This document shows positions 7,683-14,684 of a DNA stretch of 44,322 nucleotides, piece after piece (position 1 is the stretch's first letter; every line of letters starts with the position of its first letter). The notes below the pieces were generated by a model. It made no database searches. It saw nothing but the letters and a program-made list of their open reading frames with translations, and was not told the origin of the DNA. Both the position numbers and the translations under genes were made by a program. Source of the DNA: Murimonas intestini (lineage in GTDB: Bacteria > Bacillota > Clostridia > Lachnospirales > Lachnospiraceae); assembly GCF_024622195.1 (NCBI RefSeq), contig NZ_JANKBI010000028.1:1-44322 (forward strand), in the 5' to 3' direction.

Positions 7683-8492
7683 TTATTTCATCTGGGAAAG
7701 GATTTTTCTTGTAACTTCTGCTACAATAGCTTCAACATCTGGTTTGTCAGCATCTTTGCTTCCGCAGCTGCACTGTCCGTCTGTAGAATGACATCCTTTG
7801 CAAGGTCCGTTCAGCTCTGCGCAGATATTTGCCGGATGTTTTCCCGGAAGTCCCATTTTTCTTCTGATCTCGTACAGCTTAGCGATCTGCTCTTTATCGA
7901 ATTCCTTCGGTCCGCCAAGCATTTTTGATTTGTATAACAGCTCTGCATAAAATTCAACAGATTCCATCTTCAGGTAAGCTGCCAGAAGGTCTGTGCTCCA
8001 TGTAAGCGCTCCGTGATTCTCAAGAAGAACTGCATCATAATACGGAAGGTATTTTTCAACTGCGTCCGGGATCTCAACTGTAGAAGGTGTGCCGTACTCA
8101 GCGATAGGAACGCATCCAAGCGCGATAACAGCTTCCGGCATGATCGGCTGTGTCAGAGGGATCCCTGCGATTGCAAAGCTTGTTGCAAATGTAGGATGAG
8201 CATGTACAACTGCTCCGACATCAGGTCTCTTTTCATAAACTCTCATGTGCATCTTGATCTCAGATGAAGGTCTGAAGTTTCCGTTAGCCTGGATCACATT
8301 TCCCTTTGCATCTACTTTACAGATATATTCTGGTGTCATAAATCCTTTTGATACACCGGTTGGTGTGCAAAGGAATTCGTTGTCATTCAGCTTAACAGAA
8401 AGGTTTCCGTCGTTAGCAGCTACCATGTTTCTGTCGTAGATTCTTTTACCAATGTCACACATCAATTTTTTGATTTCATACTCGTTAGCCAT
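7683..8492 (-). CDS. class II aldolase (fuculose/rhamnulose-1-phosphate type), BMC-targeted
   Basis: 269 residues. The class II aldolase/adducin domain covers about 1-215: NDGNLSVKL, the zinc histidines in HAHPTFATSFA, and LLENHGALTW. It should cleave L-fuculose- or L-rhamnulose-1-phosphate to DHAP and L-lactaldehyde; the exact sugar cannot be told from sequence. The C-terminus is unusual: a cysteine-rich linker (five Cys between about residues 223 and 245) followed by DVEAIVAEVTRKILSQM, a C-terminal encapsulation peptide. It is the first gene of the operon, with AAGGAGG before the ATG and a strong promoter 55-85 bases upstream. Confidence 0.88.
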   Translation of the reverse strand: MANEYEIKKLMCDIGKRIYDRNMVAANDGNLSVKLNDNEFLCTPTGVSKGFMTPEYICKVDAKGNVIQANGNFRPSSEIKMHMRVYEKRPDVGAVVHAHPTFATSFAIAGIPLTQPIMPEAVIALGCVPIAEYGTPSTVEIPDAVEKYLPYYDAVLLENHGALTWSTDLLAAYLKMESVEFYAELLYKSKMLGGPKEFDKEQIAKLYEIRRKMGLPGKHPANICAELNGPCKGCHSTDGQCSCGSKDADKPDVEAIVAEVTRKILSQMK

Positions 8493-8546
8493 GAAAAATA
8501 TCCTCCTTACATGTTTGTTTGTGTTGTTTTATTTTTGGTTTAATTT

Positions 8547-8575
8547 ATTCTACCACGATTCATCTTAAAAATCAA
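8547..8575 (-). promoter_or_regulatory. main promoter of the microcompartment operon
   Basis: Minus strand TTGATT, 17-base spacer, TAGAAT; the leader of about 50 bases ends in AAGGAGG before the aldolase ATG. No regulator gene is adjacent and I see no convincing catabolite-repression site. Confidence 0.8.
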
Positions 8576-8604
8576 CATATTTCTCAAGATTTTTATAACG
8601 CAGA

Positions 8605-8628
8605 AAAGCCTTGAAAACTCAAGGCTTT
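8605..8628 (-). terminator. terminator between trp and BMC operons
   Basis: Perfect 10-bp stem AAAGCCTTGA/TCAAGGCTTT with a 4-base loop, followed on the minus strand by TCTGCGTT after the TTT of the stem. It lies about 110 bases past the trpA stop. The weak T tract suggests partial termination. A GC-rich CCCGG/CCGGG hairpin at 8719-8735 lies even nearer trpA. Confidence 0.6.
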
Positions 8629-8737
8629 AGCGCATTTTAGACGGATCGCGGCCATTCCGTACCGGAAAGCCACATAATTCCAACCAATACCAAATTTACC
8701 GTATTCCATACCGGGAAGCCCGGACCGGAACCGGGTT

Positions 8738-9535
8738 TTATTTCTGATTCAGTTCACTTTTAAACGAACCGCAGTACTCCTTCACAGCTTCCGCATCATA
8801 GCCGCTCTCTTCCATGAGCCTGATGAAATGTGACCCTACGATAGCCCCGTCGATGATGTCCTTCATAGGCTCCACATCAGAAGCAGTCCTGATGCCAAAG
8901 CCCATCATCACAGGGATCTTTGAAACTGCTTTCACCTCTTCCAGGTAGCTGATTACATTCTTGTGGAAATCAGCCGCCTGTCCAGTGACACCCATGGATG
9001 AAACACAATAAACAAACCCTCTGGCGTCTTCCAGTATCATGGGCACTCTTTTCTTTGACACCGGCGATACAAGCTGCACCAGGACCGGCGCGTCAGGCGT
9101 ATTTCGCAGAGCTTCCTTTATTTCTCCCTGCTCTTCAAAAGGCAGGTCCGGGATGATCATTCCGTCCACTCCGGCCTGGGTGCATTTTTTCACAAACGCA
9201 TCCACTCCGTAGTGAAGTATCGTATTGTAATAGAGCATAAACACGATGGGGATCTCACATCCCTCATTTCTCACTTCCTCCACCGCCTTAAATATTTTAT
9301 GTATATTCGTCCCCAGCTGTATAGAACGGTATGAAGCATCCTGGATGACAGGCCCGTCCGCCGCCGGATCTGAGAACGGGACGCCCAGTTCAATAACGTC
9401 TGTCCCTGCCTCCTCCTGCACCTTTATGATCTCCTTTGTCTTCTCCATATCCGGAAGACCTGCCGTCATATATGTAATAAAAGCTTTTTCACCCTTTTCC
9501 TTAAGGGCAGCCATCGCATTTTCGATTCTGTTCAT
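8738..9535 (-). CDS. trpA: tryptophan synthase alpha chain
   Basis: About 265 residues, a TIM barrel that cleaves indole-3-glycerol phosphate to indole and glyceraldehyde-3-phosphate. The catalytic Glu lies in VIELGVPFSDPAADGPVIQ, the catalytic Asp in MIIPDLPFEE, and the phosphate-binding segments near the C-terminus include GFGIRTASDV. The start is the ATG of MNRIENAM, which has AGGAGGAG seven bases upstream; a longer in-frame reading adds 12 residues without support. Last gene of the trp operon, 43 bases after trpB. Confidence 0.95.
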   Translation of the reverse strand: MNRIENAMAALKEKGEKAFITYMTAGLPDMEKTKEIIKVQEEAGTDVIELGVPFSDPAADGPVIQDASYRSIQLGTNIHKIFKAVEEVRNEGCEIPIVFMLYYNTILHYGVDAFVKKCTQAGVDGMIIPDLPFEEQGEIKEALRNTPDAPVLVQLVSPVSKKRVPMILEDARGFVYCVSSMGVTGQAADFHKNVISYLEEVKAVSKIPVMMGFGIRTASDVEPMKDIIDGAIVGSHFIRLMEESGYDAEAVKEYCGSFKSELNQK

Positions 9536-9578
9536 GACATTTCTCCTCCTGCTTTTGTTTTGCGCCAACATATTCTCC

Positions 9579-10760
9579 TTAATTCAGATAACCCCTGCCT
9601 GCCAGATAATCCGCGATGGTGTTCACATCCTTATCTCCTCTGCCGGACAGGCAGACTATCATGATATCATCTTCCTTCATACTGCCTGCCTTTTTGAACG
9701 CATATGCAAGAGCATGGGCGCTCTCAATTGCCGGGATGATCCCTTCCAGCCTGCACAGCTCCATCAGTGCATCCATAGCCTCCGCATCTGTGATGGATAC
9801 GTATTTGGCCCTGCCGGAATCCTTCAGATAAGCATGCTCAGGACCTACTCCCGGATAATCCAGACCTGCGGATATGGAGTGGGCCAGCTGGACGTTCCCG
9901 TCATCATCCTGCAGCAGGTAGGAACGCATGCCGTGGAGAGTCCCCGGCTGTCCCAGCGCCATGGCGCTGGCATGCTTTCCTGTCTCTATCCCCAGTCCGG
10001 CAGCCTCCACCCCGATCAGTTCAACACCCCTGTCATCTATAAAATCAGCGAACATGCCGATGGAATTAGAGCCTCCGCCCACACATGCCATCACCACATC
10101 AGGCAGGCGTCCTTCTTTTTCAAGTATCTGCCTCTTAGATTCCCTGCTGATCACCCTCTGGAATTCTTTTACCATTTTAGGATAAGGGTACGGGCCCACA
10201 GCCGAACCAATAATATAGAAAGTATCCTCCGCCGTCTTTGCCCAGGTGCGGATGGCTTCATTTGTGGCATCCTTTAAGGTATTGCTGCCTGATCTCACAC
10301 TGACCACCTTTGCCCCCAGCATCTCCATGCGCATCACATTGAGGGCCTGGCGTTTGATATCCTCCTCGCCCATGTATACTGTACACTCCATATCAAAGAG
10401 TGCCGCTCCTGTAGCCGTTGCGACGCCATGCTGACCGGCCCCTGTCTCAGCAATCACTTTTTTCTTTCCCATCCTCTTTGCCAGCAGGATCTGTCCGATC
10501 ACATTATTTATCTTGTGGGCGCCTGTATGGTTCAGATCCTCCCTCTTCAGATATATTTTAGTGCCGTACTTTCTGCTCAGCCTCTGTGCAAAATACAGCG
10601 GTGTCTCACGCCCTACATATTCCTTCAGATAATAATTGTATTCTTCAATAAATGAGGGATCAGCCATTGCCTCATCAAATGCTTTTTCCAGTTCATCAAG
10701 TGTATTCATAAGCGATTCAGATACATACTGACCGCCGAATTTTCCATAATACTTATCCAT
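9579..10760 (-). CDS. trpB: tryptophan synthase beta chain
   Basis: 393 residues, PLP enzyme condensing indole with serine. The PLP lysine is in NHTGAHKINNVIGQ (about residue 86), the substrate loop is AETGAGQHGVATA, and the phosphate-binding glycine loop is CVGGGSNSIGMF. The N-terminal YYGKFGGQYVSE is typical of TrpB1. The ATG overlaps the 3' end of trpF by 8 bases, so translation is coupled. Full length and intact. Confidence 0.97.
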   Translation of the reverse strand: MDKYYGKFGGQYVSESLMNTLDELEKAFDEAMADPSFIEEYNYYLKEYVGRETPLYFAQRLSRKYGTKIYLKREDLNHTGAHKINNVIGQILLAKRMGKKKVIAETGAGQHGVATATGAALFDMECTVYMGEEDIKRQALNVMRMEMLGAKVVSVRSGSNTLKDATNEAIRTWAKTAEDTFYIIGSAVGPYPYPKMVKEFQRVISRESKRQILEKEGRLPDVVMACVGGGSNSIGMFADFIDDRGVELIGVEAAGLGIETGKHASAMALGQPGTLHGMRSYLLQDDDGNVQLAHSISAGLDYPGVGPEHAYLKDSGRAKYVSITDAEAMDALMELCRLEGIIPAIESAHALAYAFKKAGSMKEDDIMIVCLSGRGDKDVNTIADYLAGRGYLN

Positions 10761-11373
10761 ATTGTTTTACCTTCCTCACAAATTCTTTTATCTTTGCAGC
10801 GTCTTTTCCGCCATCTGTTTCAACCCCGCTGCTCACATCCACCACATCAGGGTGAAGCGCCTCTATGGCCTGGCATACGTTATCCGCCTTCAGACCGCCT
10901 GCGAGGATGAGTTTTTTGCCGCGTCTGTCAAAGTCAGCCAGCGCGCTCCAGTCAAAGCTTCTGCCGGCACCCGGAACTGCTCCGTCAAGCACATAGCCCG
11001 TGATTTTTTCATCATATGCACCAGGCGCAGGAATTTCGCCTCCTGAAATGTTATAAGCCCTCCATATTGGCAGCCCTGCGGCTTTGGCCACCTCCTCACG
11101 CAGTTCTCCGTGTACCTGCAGGATATGGAAATCCATCTGTTCAATCAGCTTTAACTGCTCCAAAGTAGGCGATACTGTGACCGCTACCCTCTGTATCTCG
11201 CGGGGTACATACCTCAGTATCTGCCAGGCATTCGCCACAGTATTATTGCGTCTGCTCTTCTCATAAAACAAAACAAGGCCTGTATAGTCCGCCCCGCTTT
11301 TATAGAGCAGGGAAGCTTCCTTTGTGCTGGTCAGACCGCATATTTTAACTTTTACCAAACTTTCATCCTTCAT
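10753..11373 (-). CDS. trpF: phosphoribosylanthranilate isomerase
   Basis: 206 residues, a TIM barrel converting phosphoribosylanthranilate to CdRP. Motifs are VKICGLTS (catalytic Cys, about residue 12), FYEKSRRN, LQVHGE, and LAGGLKADNV with VDVSSGVE at the phosphate site. It overlaps trpC by 11 bases at its start and trpB by 8 at its end. The strand usually reading GVFVN is AVTVSPT here, a small divergence. Confidence 0.93.
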   Translation of the reverse strand: MKDESLVKVKICGLTSTKEASLLYKSGADYTGLVLFYEKSRRNNTVANAWQILRYVPREIQRVAVTVSPTLEQLKLIEQMDFHILQVHGELREEVAKAAGLPIWRAYNISGGEIPAPGAYDEKITGYVLDGAVPGAGRSFDWSALADFDRRGKKLILAGGLKADNVCQAIEALHPDVVDVSSGVETDGGKDAAKIKEFVRKVKQYG

Positions 11374-12154
11374 GTCCCAAATATATCTCCTTCCACCTTG
11401 TGGCCAGGTTCCCGGGATTTACCGATTCCATAAACGCCCTCCCGATCAGCAGGGCATCAACATGGCATTCCTTCAGATAAAGAATGTCCCCATCCTCACC
11501 CACTCCGCTTTCAGAAACAAGAAGCCTGCCCTCCGGCACCATCTTGGAAAGCCTTCCTGTCGTCTCCAGGGAGATAGTAAAATCCTTCAGATTCCTGTTG
11601 TTGATTCCTATAATATCCACATCCAGTTTCAGCGCCCTCTCCATTTCACACTCATCGTGCACCTCCGTAAGCACATCCAGCCCCAGCGTATGCGCCAGGT
11701 CATAGAAGCGCCTCAGCTGACTGTCATCCAGAATGGCCGCTATGAGCAGGACCGCGTCAGCCCCGATGACCTTTGCCTCATAGATCTGATATTCATCTAT
11801 CACAAAATCCTTCCTCAGGATGGGCAGCGGGGAAATCCTCCTTATCTGCTTTAAATAATCCACATTTCCAAGGAAATGATCCTCCTCCGTTAAACAAGAT
11901 ACCGCGTCCACTGAAGCGTTGTACTGGCCGATCCTGTCGGTGAGCTCTATCTTCTGCTCAATGACGCCCATGCTGGGGGAGGCCTTTTTAAATTCTCCGA
12001 TGATAGAAAGCCCCGGCTTTCTTATGGCCTCCCGGAAGCTTACAGGCTTTCTGGTGCAGGCCAGCGCTTCCTCTTTCATCCTCTGAGGGCTGACAAGGGC
12101 TTTATGTTCCGGCAGCCTCTTCCTTTTATCTTGCACAATCTCATCTAATATCAT
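11363..12154 (-). CDS. trpC: indole-3-glycerol phosphate synthase
   Basis: 263 residues. The family signature FKKASPSMGVI (about residue 55) and the catalytic set VLRKDFVIDEYQIYEAK, GINNRNLKDF and VSESGV are present. It closes the indole ring of CdRP. AAGGAG stands before the ATG. It follows trpG by only 18 bases; the place where trpD normally stands is empty. Confidence 0.95.
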   Translation of the reverse strand: MILDEIVQDKRKRLPEHKALVSPQRMKEEALACTRKPVSFREAIRKPGLSIIGEFKKASPSMGVIEQKIELTDRIGQYNASVDAVSCLTEEDHFLGNVDYLKQIRRISPLPILRKDFVIDEYQIYEAKVIGADAVLLIAAILDDSQLRRFYDLAHTLGLDVLTEVHDECEMERALKLDVDIIGINNRNLKDFTISLETTGRLSKMVPEGRLLVSESGVGEDGDILYLKECHVDALLIGRAFMESVNPGNLATRWKEIYLGHEG

Positions 12155-12172
12155 ACAGGTACTCCTTCTATA

Positions 12173-12742
12173 TTATATTATCCCATTCACAAAATTTTCA
12201 ATGATCCTCTTCCCATGCTCTGTATAAATAGATTCCGGATGAAACTGCAGACCCACCACCGGGTAATCTCTGTGCCTCATGGCCATGATCTCTCCATCCT
12301 CTGTCCTGGCCAGGATCTTAAGTTCTTCCGGGAGTCCCTCAGCCTGGACAGCAAGGGAATGATATCTGGCTGCCTTTATAGGTGTGTCTATTCCCGTAAA
12401 CACACTCGTCATATCGTGACAGATCTCTGACTGCTTTCCATGGAACAGTTCCTTTGCGTAGGAAACTTTCCCGCCCAGGGCTTCACCGATGCACTGGTGT
12501 CCCAGGCAGATGCCCAGGATCGGCAATTCCCTGTAAAAACGCCTTACCACTTCCATACAGATTCCCGCTTCCTTAGGGCTTTTAGGACCGGGGGAGAGAA
12601 TGATTTTTTCCGGCGCCATTTCTTCTATCTCTTCAATTGTGATCATGTCATTCCGGGCAACTTTGATATCATCATTAAAAGTGCCTGCGTATTGATAGAG
12701 GTTGTAAGTAAATGAATCGTAGTTGTCAATTAATAATATCAT
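12173..12742 (-). CDS. trpG: anthranilate synthase glutamine amidotransferase subunit
   Basis: 189 residues, a class I glutamine amidotransferase. It carries LIDNYDSFTYNL at the start, the nucleophile Cys in GICLGHQCIGEA, and the His/Glu pair in LQFHPESIYT. It ends right after the amidotransferase domain, so there is no fused TrpD domain. Its start overlaps trpE by 4 bases. It supplies ammonia from glutamine to TrpE and may serve PabB as well, as in related bacteria (inference). Confidence 0.95.
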   Translation of the reverse strand: MILLIDNYDSFTYNLYQYAGTFNDDIKVARNDMITIEEIEEMAPEKIILSPGPKSPKEAGICMEVVRRFYRELPILGICLGHQCIGEALGGKVSYAKELFHGKQSEICHDMTSVFTGIDTPIKAARYHSLAVQAEGLPEELKILARTEDGEIMAMRHRDYPVVGLQFHPESIYTEHGKRIIENFVNGII

Positions 12743-14148
12743 AATTTCTCCTCCCTTTCCAGTGTCTTGGCAAGCGCCATCACCTTATTGCAGCACTCCT
12801 GATATTCCTTCTCAGGCACTGAATCTGCCACAATGCCGGCGCCAGCCTGCAGATAGACAAGTTCGCCCTTCTTTATCATAGTGCGGATGGTAATGCACAG
12901 GTCCATATTGCCGTTGAAGTCAATATATCCCGTAGCCCCGCCGTACAGCCCTCTCCTCATATCCTCCAGCTCATCAATGATTTCCATTGCCCTGATCTTG
13001 GGCGCCCCGCTGAGAGTCCCCGCAGGCAGAAACGACGCTGCCAGGTCCAGCGGCTTTATTCCTTTCCTGCATCTGCCTTCCACAAGCGACACGATATGCA
13101 TCACATGAGAATAATTCTGTACATCCATGAACTGGCTCACCTTGACAGTTCCAAACTCTGAGATCCGTCCCATGTCATTTCTGGCAAGGTCTACCAGCAT
13201 TACGTGCTCTGCCCTCTCCTTCTCGTCTCCCAGAAGCTCTTCTTTCAGCCTCTCATCCTCTTTCGCATCTGCCCCTCTCGGCCTTGTTCCAGCGATCGGG
13301 CATGTATATATTTTATTATCTGTCTTCTTGACCAGCATCTCAGGTGAGCTGCCGATAACTTCAAATTCTCCGAAATTAAAATAATAAAGATATGGTGAGG
13401 GATTTAAGACTCTCAACTCCTTATACAGGTCGATCCCTTTTCTTTTCGTCTCAAGAGTCCACCGCTGGGACAGCACTGTCTGGAAAATATGCCCTTCCCT
13501 GATATAGTGTTTGATCCGCTCCACCTTTTCACCATATTGGCAGGGTCCGTCTGATTTATTTACAATTATGCCGTCATGCTCCATGCTCCCGCTTCCATCT
13601 GTCATATTCACCCTGGCAGTGCTGATCAGCTCCTCCGCCCTTGCAAGGCCGCTTACACGCCCTTCCTGGCTGTCTTCCTCCAGACAGACTCCCGTGAGCG
13701 TTTCTGCCACATGGTCGATCACAATATATTCCTTTGCCAGCATAAACTGGACTGTCTCGATCCCTATCTCATCAAAATTATTGTCCGGCAGATCTTCCGT
13801 ATACCGTATAAAATCATAGCCGAGGCAGCCTACAAGTCCTCCTGTGAACGCCAGCTCCCCTTCATCTTTTCTTACTTCAAACGAATCATAATATTCTTTC
13901 AGAAGGGACAGGGGATTGCCTTCCCTCACCTCTTCACTCCCATCAGATTTTTTAATAACAAGGCTGTTTCCTTTGGAAGTGATGATTTCCTGTGGTTCTG
14001 CGCCAAAAAAAGTGTATCTTCCATTATTTTTATCATAGCTCTCCAGCAGAAAGCCCTTTTTTCCCTGCGCCAGCCCTTCATACAGTCCCACTGCGGTCTC
14101 ATTTACAATGCTGACAGTCTTCTTATAAGCTCTGAGTATTCGTTTCAT
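12739..14148 (-). CDS. trpE: anthranilate synthase component I
   Basis: 469 residues. The N-terminal domain contains FLLESYD, the LLES element of tryptophan feedback binding. The chorismate-binding domain shows IREGHIFQTVLSQRW, CPIAGTRPRG, LVDLARNDMGRIS, PAGTLSGAPK and LQAGAGIVADS. It makes anthranilate from chorismate with TrpG. First gene of the operon, behind a Trp T-box leader, with AGGAGGAACACT before the ATG. Confidence 0.96.
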   Translation of the reverse strand: MKRILRAYKKTVSIVNETAVGLYEGLAQGKKGFLLESYDKNNGRYTFFGAEPQEIITSKGNSLVIKKSDGSEEVREGNPLSLLKEYYDSFEVRKDEGELAFTGGLVGCLGYDFIRYTEDLPDNNFDEIGIETVQFMLAKEYIVIDHVAETLTGVCLEEDSQEGRVSGLARAEELISTARVNMTDGSGSMEHDGIIVNKSDGPCQYGEKVERIKHYIREGHIFQTVLSQRWTLETKRKGIDLYKELRVLNPSPYLYYFNFGEFEVIGSSPEMLVKKTDNKIYTCPIAGTRPRGADAKEDERLKEELLGDEKERAEHVMLVDLARNDMGRISEFGTVKVSQFMDVQNYSHVMHIVSLVEGRCRKGIKPLDLAASFLPAGTLSGAPKIRAMEIIDELEDMRRGLYGGATGYIDFNGNMDLCITIRTMIKKGELVYLQAGAGIVADSVPEKEYQECCNKVMALAKTLEREEKL

Positions 14149-14223
14149 AGTGTTCCTCCTGTTTTCTCTTTACTATTAACATCTGCTTTCAGACCAGGGA
14201 CTTGTTTGGCTGATTAGCTGAAC

Positions 14224-14553
14224 AAAAAAACGCCTCTGGTCTTCTCTGACCAGGGACGTATATAAACGTGGTGCCACCCTTTTTCCCGATTCTTATCCAC
14301 TTCCGGTTACAGTACCTGTTCACAGAAACTGTTCCCGCTGTGATAAAAGCCGGCTCATTTCCAATACGGAGAGCATCCGCTCTCGATATCTTCCCTCTGT
14401 AACGTGAGGACACGGCTGCAGCTACTGAAATTTCACCTTGCATCTCCCAAATCCATTCCTGACAGCTCTCCATGCCGGCTTCCACCATGACCGGCTCTCT
14501 GTAATGTACCTTCCGTCAGTACTCCTTTTGTTCTTAGACTTTAGCTATTTAAT
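14224..14553 (-). promoter_or_regulatory. tryptophan T-box riboswitch leader of trpEGCFBA
   Basis: On the minus strand the conserved T-box AGGGTGGCACCACG lies at 14267-14280 and is followed by a terminator stem (14230-14259) with a run of seven T. Stem I begins near the AAAGGAGTACTG segment. A UGG triplet at 14453-14455, in GGAATGGA on the 3' side of the specifier loop, fits a Trp specifier. Uncharged tRNA-Trp should stabilise the antiterminator and switch the operon on. A 99-codon frame across this stretch is not a gene. Confidence 0.93.
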
Positions 14554-14560
14554 TGGATAA

Positions 14561-14589
14561 ATTCTAGCATAGGAATTTTATGATGTCAA
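14561..14589 (-). promoter_or_regulatory. trp operon promoter
   Basis: Minus-strand TTGACA, 17 bases, TAGAAT; near consensus, immediately upstream of the T-box leader. Confidence 0.9.
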
Positions 14590-14601
14590 GCAATTTTTTC
14601 C

Positions 14602-14629
14602 TTGCATTTTTTTATTTTTCGGTTACAAT
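14602..14629 (+). promoter_or_regulatory. promoter of the ABC-F gene
   Basis: TTGCAT, 16-base spacer, TACAAT on the plus strand, back to back with the trp promoter. The leader is about 50 bases, with GAGGTTGAG before the ATG. Confidence 0.7.
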
Positions 14630-14684
14630 ATAAGGGACTATGCTGATAATTACCGATAAGAAACAAAGAAAATGAGGTTGAGAT

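Noticed and set aside
8719..8735. CCCGG/CCGGG hairpin with TTTTATTT as a plus-strand terminator
   Set aside because: No plus-strand gene runs into it; it probably only contributes structure after trpA.
9246..10277. Long plus-strand frame opposite trpA and trpB
   Set aside because: It is a shadow of well-defined enzymes on the other strand and has no ribosome site or family features.
14189..14488. A 99-codon minus-strand frame upstream of trpE
   Set aside because: It lies wholly in the T-box leader and is explained by RNA structure.
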